Shown one piece after another: positions 15,952 to 23,684 of a stretch of DNA of 64,000 nt. How positions within the stretch are numbered: position 1 is the first letter of the stretch; each line of letters opens with the position of its first letter. Both the position numbers and the translations under genes were made by a program. The notes below the pieces were generated by a model, which ran no database searches, was not told the origin of the DNA, and saw nothing but the letters and a program-made list of their open reading frames with translations. The stretch covers positions 1,488,001-1,552,000 of the forward strand of contig NZ_CP034463.1 in assembly GCF_003955715.1 (NCBI RefSeq). The letters run 5' to 3'. This DNA comes from Streptomyces aquilus. GTDB lineage: Bacteria > Actinomycetota > Actinomycetes > Streptomycetales > Streptomycetaceae.

Positions 15952-17516
15952 ACCGCCCCCCGCCTGCTGACGTCCATCGTGCCGCCCACCTTCACCTTGA
16001 CGTTGACGGCGACGATCTCGACGTCCCCGCCCGCCGTGAAGGTGAGCGAGCTGCCCGACGTGTGCTCGACCACGATCTTCTCCATGCCCGGGGTGTCGTC
16101 GAGCGTGATGCTGTGCCCGGCCGGGGTCTTGATGCGGCGGACGAGGTTGACGCCGGGCGCGGCGGTCACCGGCTTGACGGTGGTCGTGGACCACAACGAC
16201 CCGATGACGTAGGGCCTGTTGAAGTCGCCGTGTTCGAACGCCACCAGCACCTGGTCTCCGGCGCCCGGCAGGCAGAACATCCCCGCGTCCGACCCCGACA
16301 TGGGGGTGGCGACGGGCGCCGCCACCACGTCCGGGATGTCGGAGAACCACGGGAACCGGATCGACACCTCGTACCGGCTGGGGTCCACCGCGACCACCTC
16401 CGCCACCACGACACCCTGCGGAGACTCGGGCCGGTCCGGCGGCGGGTCCTCCGACAGCGCCTTGCGCAGCAGCTGCGTCACATGCGCCCCGGCGCGCTGC
16501 GTCACCTCGAACTCGCTGCGAAACCCCCGGGAGTCGAGGGTGTGCACCACGCGCTTGAGCCGGTACATCCCGCTGAACCGCTTCCCCACGCCCCGCACCG
16601 ACACGAACCGGCCCGCCCGCAGCTCGGGCAGTCCCCCGCAGGTGCCCGTGGCCTCGTACATGCCTTCGAGGAGCTGCTGGAGAAGGGATTTGGCGAGGGC
16701 GATCGCGTCCAGCGGGGTGGCCACCTGCCTGCCGCGTACGACCCGTCGCCCGAGCCCGGTGAGCGCCCCGAGGGCGGCGCTGCCGAGCCGTTCCAGCAGC
16801 GCGTCCAGGTCCAGCGCGGTCGCGCTCATCACGCCCACGACGCTCTGGGCGAGCTCCTGGCTGTAGCCGCGCACCACCTGCGTCCCGGCCATGCCGGAGT
16901 TGGCCACCCGAGGGCTGAAGCTGGAGAGGTTGGTGCCCCATTCCAGGACCGGTGCCTCGGTCTGCGGGCGCGGGAAGCGGAAGTACAGCTTGTCCCACCA
17001 CACGTACACGTCGAAGAAGTTGGCCGCCGCGCGCTCCTTGAGCAGCGCCATGTCGGTGGAGGCGCGGTGCAGCGCGCTGTGCGAGAACGGTGCGGGGTCG
17101 ACGACCGGGATCAGGCCGGCCTCCAGGGCGATCTGCGCGGCGATGGCGCTGTCGTTGCTGAAGCGGAACGCCGGCCGGTCCGGCATCTCGTGGCGCAGCC
17201 GGTGCGACTTGTCGTAGCCCCGGACGGTGAACGTCGGCGCCCCCGACTCGGGGAAGTCGGGCTCGATGGAGGCGATCTCGCCCAGCATCATGGGCGTGAG
17301 CCTGTCGCCGTAGCCGAGGTGGATCTCGACGTTCTTGCCGAGCTCGAAGAGCGGTGAGTCGGTGAAGCGGTGGCCGCTGTTGTCGAGGACGACGGTGAAC
17401 ATGTCCGCCAGTTCAAGGGAGTTGTCGTAGCGGACGCTGAGCAGATGGCGGCTCACGTCGGCGGCGAGGGCGACGCCGGAGATCCTGATCTCGGCCCGGG
17501 GGGCGAAGGTGTCCAT
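15948..17516 (-). CDS. VgrG/gp27-gp5-like central spike protein (Pvc8-like)
   Basis: 522 residues. The N-terminal two-thirds resembles the gp27-like hub (SLELADMFTVVLDNSGHRF, VEIHLGYGD, FTVRGYDKSHRL). The C-terminal third contains the OB-fold gp5 region (FPWFSDIPDVVAAP, GAGDQVLVAFEHGDFNRPYVIGSLW) and a short beta-helical end (GHSITLDDTPGMEKIVVEHTSG). This is the usual order of an eCIS spike. It forms the trimer beneath the tube that carries the tip protein. ATG 17516 lies 3 bases after the LysM gene's stop; its 3' end overlaps the tip gene as ATGA. Confidence 0.9.
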   Translation of the reverse strand: MDTFAPRAEIRISGVALAADVSRHLLSVRYDNSLELADMFTVVLDNSGHRFTDSPLFELGKNVEIHLGYGDRLTPMMLGEIASIEPDFPESGAPTFTVRGYDKSHRLRHEMPDRPAFRFSNDSAIAAQIALEAGLIPVVDPAPFSHSALHRASTDMALLKERAAANFFDVYVWWDKLYFRFPRPQTEAPVLEWGTNLSSFSPRVANSGMAGTQVVRGYSQELAQSVVGVMSATALDLDALLERLGSAALGALTGLGRRVVRGRQVATPLDAIALAKSLLQQLLEGMYEATGTCGGLPELRAGRFVSVRGVGKRFSGMYRLKRVVHTLDSRGFRSEFEVTQRAGAHVTQLLRKALSEDPPPDRPESPQGVVVAEVVAVDPSRYEVSIRFPWFSDIPDVVAAPVATPMSGSDAGMFCLPGAGDQVLVAFEHGDFNRPYVIGSLWSTTTVKPVTAAPGVNLVRRIKTPAGHSITLDDTPGMEKIVVEHTSGSSLTFTAGGDVEIVAVNVKVKVGGTMDVSRRGAV

Positions 17517-17519
17517 GGC

Positions 17520-18137
17520 TCACCGCTCCGGGATGACGAGGGGCCGGCCGGGCGGCAGGCGCAGCGGGTCGGTGAGCCGGTTGGCGTCGGCGATCTCCCG
17601 CCAGCGCGCCGGGTCGCCCAGGTATTCCGCCGCGAGACCGGCGAGGGTGTCCTTGGCGGTGATGTTGTGCAGGGTCGGTGGGCCGGCGAAGAAGCCCCGC
17701 TGGGTCTCCAGTTCCACCTCGGTGTACTCGCGGAAGGCCACCGACAGCCGCGCCCGTACCGGCGTGCCGTCGGGCAGGAACATGGTGAACCGCTGGTCGA
17801 CGGAGGCCAGTACGCACCGGAACGCGAACCTGCCCATCACGAACAGCAGCACCGGCGGGGCGAAGGTGCGCGGCGCCGGGTCCAGCAGCCGGACCAGACG
17901 CCGGGTGTACGTCCGGACGTCCTCCTGCTGCTCATAGGTGTCGAAGAACAGCTCCATGGTCAGGGTGCGGACCCGGCCGCGCACATACTGCACGGGAGGG
18001 GCGGCGAGCCCCGGGATGCCGATCTCGGCCAGCTCGTTGCCCTGCTCGATCCGGTATTCGTCGGGGTTGTACATCACCGGGGTGCGCTCCCCGGTGCGGG
18101 TGTCGACGATCAGCGCCTTGGCGAGTTGCGCGGCCAC
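17520..18137 (-). CDS. LysM-containing CIS tube adaptor (Pvc7-like)
   Basis: 205 residues. The N-terminal domain (VMYNPDEYRIEQGN, VRTLTMELFFDTYE, RFAFRCVLASVDQRFTMF) is the tube-initiator/adaptor fold of Pvc7/Afp7. The C-terminus is a LysM motif (HNITAKDTLAGLAAEYLGDP, then DANRLTDPLRLPPGRPLVIP). In the particle it joins the inner tube to the spike; the LysM may help hold the hub rather than bind peptidoglycan. GTG 18137 lies 2 bases after the DUF4157 gene's stop. Confidence 0.88.
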   Translation of the reverse strand: MAAQLAKALIVDTRTGERTPVMYNPDEYRIEQGNELAEIGIPGLAAPPVQYVRGRVRTLTMELFFDTYEQQEDVRTYTRRLVRLLDPAPRTFAPPVLLFVMGRFAFRCVLASVDQRFTMFLPDGTPVRARLSVAFREYTEVELETQRGFFAGPPTLHNITAKDTLAGLAAEYLGDPARWREIADANRLTDPLRLPPGRPLVIPER

Positions 18138-18139
18138 CG

Positions 18140-19090
18140 TCAGGCCCCCCGTTCCAGCTCGATCGCGAGATCGGCCCGCAGCTGCCGTGCCGCCCCGTCC
18201 CGCAGCTCACCGCGCAGCACTTCGCGGACGACGTCACGCAGCGCCTGGGGGTCCAGAGCCTGGGAGGGGGGTTCGGAGTGGCGGTCGGGGCGGGCGGTCA
18301 TGGGGTGGGCGGCGGTGCCGGTGGCGGATGATCCGGTGGCGGAGGGCGGGGCGGGCACAGGCGTCGACGGTGGGGAGACGGCAGGCGACGGCGGCCGTCC
18401 GGCGGCCTCGTGAGGCGGCGCTCCCGGCACACGGACGCCTGCCGGGCCGTGCAGGAACTCCGACTCCACGGCGAGCGCCGCGCGTTCCTCCTCGGCCGCG
18501 CCGCTCGCCGTGGCCCGGTGCGGCGCGCCTCCGGTGCGGCCCGGCTCGGTGGCGTGCCAGACCTCGTGGGCGAGCAGGGCCAGCCGCTCGGGTCGCGTGG
18601 CCCGCGGGCCGCCGAGGAAGACGTCCTCGCCCAGGGTGACGGCGTCCGCGCCGTGGGCCGCCGCGATCGTGGCGGCCTGCTCGTCGTCGTGGACGCGCAC
18701 CCGGTCCACGTCCGGGCCGACGACGGGGGCGAGTCGCTCGCGCAGGTCGCCGCGGAGCGGACTGCCCTCGTGCCGGGAGGCGTCCGGAGCCGGCGCCGGG
18801 CGTGAAGCCGGCCATGACGCGGGGGTGTTCACGGAATCCGGCCAGCCCAGCTGCGCGGGTGGCGACTCGTGTCCGACCGGCGGCACCCGTACCTCCGTGC
18901 GGCGGCGCGGGCTCGTCTGCGGCACGGGCAGGGACCGCCCCCGCGCCAGCACCGGTGCGAGCGCGGCCCGCCAGCCGGGGTCGGCCGTACGGCGCGCGAG
19001 CAGCGCGCGGGCCTGCGCGGCCAGGCGCTCGCCCACGGTCGGGCCGTACGAAGGACGCCCGGGCTGTTCCGGCCGCTCCGGCTGCTCCAT
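18140..19090 (-). CDS. DUF4157 (eCIS core domain) protein with intact HEVWH metallopeptidase motif
   Basis: 316 residues. Disordered N- and C-termini flank a DUF4157 domain at about 105-180: LRGDLRERLAPVVGPDVDRV, HDDEQAATIAAAHGADAVT, GEDVFLG, and LAHEVWHATE, whose HExxH is the zinc-protease signature. This domain is so regular a companion of eCIS loci that Pfam calls it the eCIS core domain. Its biochemical role is not settled; processing of cargo or of itself is plausible. It sits between DUF6760 and the LysM adaptor, in the middle of the structural genes, so it may be loaded into the tube. Composition (Pro, Ala, Arg rich) is like its neighbours. Confidence 0.82.
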   Translation of the reverse strand: MEQPERPEQPGRPSYGPTVGERLAAQARALLARRTADPGWRAALAPVLARGRSLPVPQTSPRRRTEVRVPPVGHESPPAQLGWPDSVNTPASWPASRPAPAPDASRHEGSPLRGDLRERLAPVVGPDVDRVRVHDDEQAATIAAAHGADAVTLGEDVFLGGPRATRPERLALLAHEVWHATEPGRTGGAPHRATASGAAEEERAALAVESEFLHGPAGVRVPGAPPHEAAGRPPSPAVSPPSTPVPAPPSATGSSATGTAAHPMTARPDRHSEPPSQALDPQALRDVVREVLRGELRDGAARQLRADLAIELERGA

Positions 19091-19094
19091 GTCG

Positions 19095-19244
19095 TCACCC
19101 CCTGTCGATCTGGGCGAGCACGGTGCGCAGCCAGCGGCGGCGCTCGGTGTGCTCCAGGTTCATCAGCTCGGTGTGGGTCCAGTGGACGTGTCGTCCGAGG
19201 TGGGCGACCTCCTGGTAGACCCGCTCCAGGGGGTAGCCGTGGAT
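19095..19244 (-). CDS. DUF6760-type small CIS protein lacking a canonical start codon; possibly made by -1 frameshift
   Basis: A 49-residue coding stretch (GYPLERVYQEV, HVHWTHTELMNL, EHTERRRWLRTVLAQIDRG) matches the small conserved protein called DUF6760 that sits between the tube/chaperone and LysM genes in actinobacterial eCIS operons. No ATG, GTG or TTG precedes it in frame near the conserved start; position 19244 marks an ATC codon. The frame is -1 relative to the upstream chaperone gene, which overlaps it completely at 19163-19244 and carries the G-run GGGGGAA exactly at the junction. It could be translated as a C-terminal extension of the chaperone after a -1 shift (175-residue fusion), from a rare ATC start, or be a recent defect. 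It ends 4 bases before the DUF4157 ATG. Confidence 0.6.
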   Translation of the reverse strand: MHGYPLERVYQEVAHLGRHVHWTHTELMNLEHTERRRWLRTVLAQIDRG

Positions 19245-19621
19245 TCCCCCGGCGGCGGGGCCTCCATCTCGAAGCCGGCCTCGCAGTGCGGGCAGGTGAC
19301 CGCGAGCAGCGGCGGTGACAGGCCGTTGAGGCGGTTGTAGAGCTCCTGGAGGTAGGTGACGTCCTGGGAGAACAGGCCCTCGACGACTCCCGGGTTGACC
19401 TCGGGCAGGGTGCCGAGACGGACCACCACGCGGGCGAGCAGGACGACGATCAGGTACGGCGGCAGCGCCCGCACCCGCGGATCCTTCATGGGCAGGATCT
19501 CGTCGGCCGCGGTCGCCAGCCGCATCACCCCGTCCCGGTGCAGGGTGCCCTCGCCGTCGAGGTAGCCCAGGGGCAGGGTGAACTCGTACTCCGTGCTGAA
19601 CACGGAAGGGCTGTCCGGCAC
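19163..19621 (-). CDS. Phage tail-assembly chaperone-like CIS protein
   Basis: 152 residues in the zero frame. The conserved part is residues 1-125: a beta start (EYEFTLPLGYLDGEGTLHRD), then GVMRLATAADEI, PPYLIVVLLARVVVRLG, SQDVTYLQELYNRLN and a short CPHC motif at 110-113. This family occurs beside the tube gene in eCIS and Mu-like tails and is thought to help tube or tape-measure assembly. After codon 125 the zero frame reads through the overlapping DUF6760 region, giving a low-complexity tail (STATPWSGSTRRSPTSDDTS) that is unlikely to be functional. GTG 19621 starts one base after the tube stop. The natural product may be a frameshift fusion with DUF6760. Confidence 0.75.
   Translation of the reverse strand: MPDSPSVFSTEYEFTLPLGYLDGEGTLHRDGVMRLATAADEILPMKDPRVRALPPYLIVVLLARVVVRLGTLPEVNPGVVEGLFSQDVTYLQELYNRLNGLSPPLLAVTCPHCEAGFEMEAPPPGESTATPWSGSTRRSPTSDDTSTGPTPS
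19244..19250 (-). other. Candidate -1 ribosomal frameshift site (GGGGGAA)
   Basis: In the chaperone frame the heptamer reads G GGG GAA at codons 125-126. Slipping back one base re-pairs the P-site GGG perfectly and enters the DUF6760 frame (GGA ATC CAC). Tail-assembly chaperone genes of many phages use a -1 shift at just such a place. A-site re-pairing is imperfect, so efficiency would rest on the P-site. Confidence 0.4.
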
Positions 19622-19622
19622 G

Positions 19623-20066
19623 TCACACCGCCCGCGTGATGCCCTCGTGGACGAGGACGAGGGTCTCCACCGCCGTCTCGTGCCCGGTGGCGTGGAAGGC
19701 GGGGCCTTCCCACTTGGTCGGCCAGGCGTTGACGAAGTTCCAGCGCACCACCTCGCGTTTGTTGGCGAGGTCGTACACGACGATCGAGCCGTTCTTGCGC
19801 AGCACCCGGCCCTCGATGATGGCCTGGCGCCACTCCCACAGTTCGGTGGAGTCGGTCAGCCCCCATTTGAGGGTGAGGTCGGAGTAGGTGGTCTTGCCGG
19901 GGGCTTTGAGGACGGTCGTGTTCTGGCCGCCCTGCCGGTTCTCGATGACCTCGGTGACCGACTCGATGCCGGTGCACTCCATGAAGCTGGCCTGGGCGAT
20001 GCCGTCCAGCTCGACGAGGAAGTTGAAGTTCGTGTACGGGTCGACCCGTACCCCTGTCTGCGCCAT
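19623..20066 (-). CDS. CIS inner tube protein (Hcp/gp19-like, Pvc1/Pvc5-like)
   Basis: 147 residues, the standard length of the T4 gp19-like tube family. Signatures are YTNFNFLVELDGIAQASF, MECTGIESVTEVIENRQGG, TYSDLTLKWGLTDSTELW and RWNFVNAWPTKWEG. It would polymerise as hexameric rings into the rigid inner tube that is expelled on contraction. ATG 20066 lies 6 bases after the sheath stop. It is the only tube gene seen here, whereas Pvc/Afp operons have two or three. Confidence 0.93.
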   Translation of the reverse strand: MAQTGVRVDPYTNFNFLVELDGIAQASFMECTGIESVTEVIENRQGGQNTTVLKAPGKTTYSDLTLKWGLTDSTELWEWRQAIIEGRVLRKNGSIVVYDLANKREVVRWNFVNAWPTKWEGPAFHATGHETAVETLVLVHEGITRAV

Positions 20067-20072
20067 CGCGGC

Positions 20073-21962
20073 CTAGCCCTCCCTGACCTCGGAACCGCCC
20101 TGCGACATACCGATCCGGACGACGACGAACTCCGCGGGCCGCACCGGGGCCACCCCGATCTCCACCACGAGCCGGCCGAGATCCCGTACCGCGGGCGGGT
20201 TGTTCTCGTCGTCGATCTTCACGTGGAAGGCCTCGGCGGCACTCGCGCCGAACAGCGCGCCGTCGGTCCACACCCGGGTGAGGAACTCGCTCACCGTGCG
20301 CTCGACGCGCTTGCGCAGCGAGAGGTCGTTGGGCTGGAAGACGGCCCAGCGCAGCCCCTCCTGGAGTGACTCCTCGATGAACAGGAACAGTCGCCGCACG
20401 TTGACGTAGCGCCAGGCCGTCTCGTGGCGGGGCGCGGTGGTCCTGGCCCCCCAGACCACCGGCCGCGCACTGCCGGCGAACGACTGGATGACATTCACCC
20501 CGGCGTCGTTGAGCTCGCCGAGTCCGGCCGTGTCCAGCACCCGTGTCACCCCGAACGCACCGGTGACGGGTTCGTTCGCGGGCGCCTTGTGCACCCCCTG
20601 TCCGGCGTCGCTGCGGGCATAGATCCCGGCCAGATGGCCCGAGGGGGGTACCGCCAGCGTGCCGCGGCCCGCCGGGTCGGCGATCATCAGCCACGGGTAG
20701 TACAGGGCCGCGTAGCCACGCTCCGAGGTCAGCTCCTCGCGGCGGCCCAGCACCCCGCCCTCGGCGAGCGGTGAGGCGGCGTCGGGGGCGTCCAGCACGG
20801 CGAACCGGTCGCCGGTCCGCTCGCAGTGCTCGACCACCTTCTGCTGCACGGTGGGCAGGGTCACGGCGTCCGGTACGCAGACGATGCTGACGTCGTCGAC
20901 CCGCTCCAGCCCGGCCAGCGCCGTCTCGTACGCGGAGGCCTCGATGCCGTCGAGCCGGTCCGCGGTGCCGCCCGCCAGCGGGCTCGCGGCGAGCACCGCC
21001 GGCAGGTTGCCCGGGGCCGCGTGCACGCCGGGCTCCTCCGGCAGGGTCACCTCGACCAGCGGGGAGGAGACCAGTCCGGCGAAGTAGCGGCTGTGCCGGG
21101 GGTCCAGCGACAGCTCGTCGAAGGTCCTGACCCCGTTCGGGCCGGTGATGTCCAGCGCGAACTCGGCCGAGGTCACGGTGGTCGCGCCGGTGTAGCCGTT
21201 GGCCAGCGGGCCCGCGGTCTCGACCACGTCGCCGCTCACCCGCTCGACGACCACCGACTCGGTCGTGGCGCCCTGTTTGAGCGTGAGCACACTGCCCCGC
21301 TCGACGCCCCGCGGCTTGTCGACCCTGAACCGCCGCTGCCCGGTCTGGAGATCGGCCGTGCGTACGGTCTTGTCCTGGACGTCGGCCGCCAGCGGGGCGG
21401 TGAGCACGAGCTCCTTGCCGCGCACCCGGTCGACCTGCGCGACCGTGCCGCCGACGTCGACGAGGTCCCCCGCCACGAACTGTCCGGCGGCCTCCGCCGA
21501 GGGCAGGGTGACCACGCTCCCGGTGGCGTTCGCGTGGTCCGCCTTCACCTGGAGGACCTTGGCGTCCCGCACGATCTGTGCGTCCCGGACGGCGACCTTG
21601 ATGGCGTTGCCCGCCGGGCCGTCCTCCCGCGCCCGGACGACCAGTGCCGGGTCCGCCGGTGTGCCCCGGTCGGTCAGTGTCCGCTCGGCCCGGGTGGCGG
21701 TACCGACCCGTACGACGTAGGCGACGGTGCCGCCGTTGTCGAAGAATCCGCGCACCGCGTGCGCCAGATACCGGCGCGGGGCGTTGATGTACTCACCGAA
21801 CCGGTCGGTGAACTGCGTCCAGTTGGTGATCTTCACCGGTTCCCCGGTGGGCCCGCGCAGTGCGGGTCCGACGAAGGCCGCGGTGCTCGTGCCGACCCCT
21901 GCCACGGGCCCGGCGACGGTCAGTTCCTCGACATGGACACCTGGTGCTCGGTAATCCGGCAT
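20073..21962 (-). CDS. CIS contractile sheath protein (Pvc2-like)
   Basis: 629 residues. The N-terminus MPDYRAPGVHVEEL and the C-terminal block (AWRYVNVRRLFLFIEESL, QPNDLSLRKRVERTVSEFL, PPAVRDLGRLVVEIGVAPV) are diagnostic of tail sheath proteins. The conserved handshake and linker arms lie at the two ends, and a large variable insertion (about residues 90-330) is exposed on the particle surface. ATG 21962 is chosen because sheath proteins start M-x-x-Y-x-x-PGV and AGGGGGG lies upstream; a further-upstream start at 22043 would add an unconserved leader. It is the first gene of the 17-kb operon. Only one sheath gene is present. Confidence 0.93.
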   Translation of the reverse strand: MPDYRAPGVHVEELTVAGPVAGVGTSTAAFVGPALRGPTGEPVKITNWTQFTDRFGEYINAPRRYLAHAVRGFFDNGGTVAYVVRVGTATRAERTLTDRGTPADPALVVRAREDGPAGNAIKVAVRDAQIVRDAKVLQVKADHANATGSVVTLPSAEAAGQFVAGDLVDVGGTVAQVDRVRGKELVLTAPLAADVQDKTVRTADLQTGQRRFRVDKPRGVERGSVLTLKQGATTESVVVERVSGDVVETAGPLANGYTGATTVTSAEFALDITGPNGVRTFDELSLDPRHSRYFAGLVSSPLVEVTLPEEPGVHAAPGNLPAVLAASPLAGGTADRLDGIEASAYETALAGLERVDDVSIVCVPDAVTLPTVQQKVVEHCERTGDRFAVLDAPDAASPLAEGGVLGRREELTSERGYAALYYPWLMIADPAGRGTLAVPPSGHLAGIYARSDAGQGVHKAPANEPVTGAFGVTRVLDTAGLGELNDAGVNVIQSFAGSARPVVWGARTTAPRHETAWRYVNVRRLFLFIEESLQEGLRWAVFQPNDLSLRKRVERTVSEFLTRVWTDGALFGASAAEAFHVKIDDENNPPAVRDLGRLVVEIGVAPVRPAEFVVVRIGMSQGGSEVREG

Positions 21963-22247
21963 GCAAGCCCCCCTGATGCGCTGTGCACCTGGGGACATTG
22001 CAGCGAAGGCCATCGCGGGGCGCATGAGTACCCATCTACTCAAATCTCGCCATGCGAGTCATGAGCGAAATAAGGAAATAGAGCAGGTTCTCGAACAGAC
22101 TTCCCGATCAGTCCCTAGGGGCCACGCTCACACTCCACCGCTGAACTATGGTGTCCCACCACATATCAGCCTGACCTGCGCCTTCCTACGGTGTGCCAGC
22201 ACGTACAGCACCTACCCGTCCCCACAGCACACGAGGAAGTGGCGCTC
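21963..22247. promoter_or_regulatory. Divergent promoter region of CIS operon and MHS transporter
   Basis: 285 non-coding bases, AT-rich compared with the flanks. Inverted repeats: GAGTA-N6-TACTC at 22026-22041 and CTCGC-CAT-GCGAG at 22046-22058, both near the expected CIS operon promoter, and TGGTG-TCC-CACCA at 22149-22161 nearer the transporter. These are candidate operators; the binding regulators are unknown. No dedicated CIS regulator gene is adjacent. Confidence 0.45.
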
Positions 22248-23642
22248 ATGGCCTCCGCAGCATCCGCTCCACCCACGCCCACCACTCCGGGCAACCTGAA
22301 GCGCATCGTCGCCGCCAGCCTCATCGGCACGACCATCGAGTGGTACGACTTCTTCCTCTACGGCTCCGCCGCCGCCCTCGTCTTCAACAAGCTGTTCTTC
22401 CCGGACTCCGACCCCCTGGTCGGCACCCTGCTGTCGTTCCTCACGTACGCCGTCGGTTTCGCCGCCCGCCCGCTCGGTGCCCTGGTCTTCGGGCACTACG
22501 GCGACCGCCTCGGCCGCAAGAAGCTGCTGGTGCTGAGCCTGCTGCTGATGGGCGGGGCGACCTTCGCGATCGGTCTGCTGCCCACGCACGCGACGGTCGG
22601 CTCGGCCGCTCCCGTGCTGCTGACCGCGCTGCGCCTGGTCCAGGGCTTCGCGCTCGGCGGCGAGTGGGGCGGTGCCGTCCTGCTGGTGTCCGAGCACGGC
22701 GACGCCAGGCGGCGCGGATTCTGGGCCTCCTGGCCGCAGACCGGCGCCCCCGCGGGCCAGCTCCTGGCCACCGGTGTGCTGTCCCTGCTCACCGCGGTCC
22801 TCTCGGACAGCGCCTTCACCAACTGGGGCTGGCGGATACCGTTCCTGCTCTCCGGTGTCCTGGTGATGGTCGGTCTGTGGATTCGTCTCTCTGTCGATGA
22901 ATCGCCTGTCTTCAAGCAGGCGTTGGCACAGGCCGAGGCCCGCAAGGCCGAGCAGGACACCGGCCCGGAGAAGCTGCCCCTCGTCTCCGTGCTGCGCCAC
23001 CACTGGCGCGATGTCCTGGTCGCGATGGGCGCGCGCATGGCCGAGAACATCAGCTACTACGTCATCACCGCCTTCATCCTCGTCTACGCCACCACCGCGG
23101 CCGACGTCTCCAAGCAGACCGCCCTCAACGCGGTCCTGATCGCCTCGGCGGTGCACTTCGCGGTGATCCCGCTGTGGGGCGCGCTGTCCGACCGCATCGG
23201 CCGGCGTCCGGTGTATCTGCTCGGCGCGGCCGGCATCGGCCTGTGGATGTTCCCGTTCTTCTCGCTCATCGACACCGGTGACTTCGGCAACCTGATCCTC
23301 GCCATCACCGTGGGTCTGGTGCTGCACGGTGCGATGTACGCGCCCCAGGCCGCCTTCTTCGCCGAGATGTTCGCGACCCGGATGCGTTACTCGGGCGCCT
23401 CGATCGGCGCTCAGTTCGCCTCGGTCGCGGCGGGCGCCCCGGCGCCGCTGATCGCCACCGCCCTGCTGGACGACTACGACAGCTCCACGCCGATCGCCCT
23501 GTACGTCATCGCCGCGGCGGTGCTGACGCTGATCGCGGTGGGCGTGGCCAAGGAGACCCGCGACCGGGACCTGGCCGACGTCGAGTCCACGGCCGACGCG
23601 GGGTCCGTGACGACGGCGACCGCGGACGCCCGCACCGTCTGA
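22248..23642 (+). CDS. MHS-family (metabolite:H+ symporter) MFS transporter
   Basis: 464 residues with twelve predicted TM segments. MHS hallmarks: the N-terminal IGTTIEWYDFFLYG, then GHYGDRLGRKKLL after TM2, LVQGFALGGEWGGAVLLVSEH, and in the second half SDRIGRRPVYLLGA. Members take up organic acids, betaine or shikimate with protons. The convergent partners are a 3-hydroxybutyrate dehydrogenase and a regulator, so uptake of 3-hydroxybutyrate or a similar hydroxyacid is a reasonable guess. ATG 22248 has GAGGAAG at 22233-22239. Confidence 0.85.
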   Translation: MASAASAPPTPTTPGNLKRIVAASLIGTTIEWYDFFLYGSAAALVFNKLFFPDSDPLVGTLLSFLTYAVGFAARPLGALVFGHYGDRLGRKKLLVLSLLLMGGATFAIGLLPTHATVGSAAPVLLTALRLVQGFALGGEWGGAVLLVSEHGDARRRGFWASWPQTGAPAGQLLATGVLSLLTAVLSDSAFTNWGWRIPFLLSGVLVMVGLWIRLSVDESPVFKQALAQAEARKAEQDTGPEKLPLVSVLRHHWRDVLVAMGARMAENISYYVITAFILVYATTAADVSKQTALNAVLIASAVHFAVIPLWGALSDRIGRRPVYLLGAAGIGLWMFPFFSLIDTGDFGNLILAITVGLVLHGAMYAPQAAFFAEMFATRMRYSGASIGAQFASVAAGAPAPLIATALLDDYDSSTPIALYVIAAAVLTLIAVGVAKETRDRDLADVESTADAGSVTTATADARTV

Positions 23643-23657
23643 TCACCCGCCCGCCGG

Positions 23658-23684
23658 CCCCCGTACGCGTCTCGCGTGCGGGGG
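23658..23684. terminator. Bidirectional hairpin terminator between convergent genes
   Basis: CCCCCGTACGCG / CGCGTGCGGGGG, 12 pairs including one G-T, with a 3-base loop, lies between the MHS stop (23642) and the regulator stop (23685). No T-run, as is common in Streptomyces. Confidence 0.7.

Noticed and set aside
19163..19244. Zero-frame C-terminal tail of the chaperone-like gene as a real domain
   Set aside because: Ser/Thr/Pro low-complexity sequence opposite in frame to the conserved DUF6760 stretch; more likely a by-product of reading the wrong frame.
4609..21962. Operon considered as a contractile prophage or tailocin
   Set aside because: No integrase, lysis, capsid, terminase or tail-completion phage genes; DUF4157, AAA+, DUF4255 and LysM adaptor are hallmarks of eCIS-type systems.
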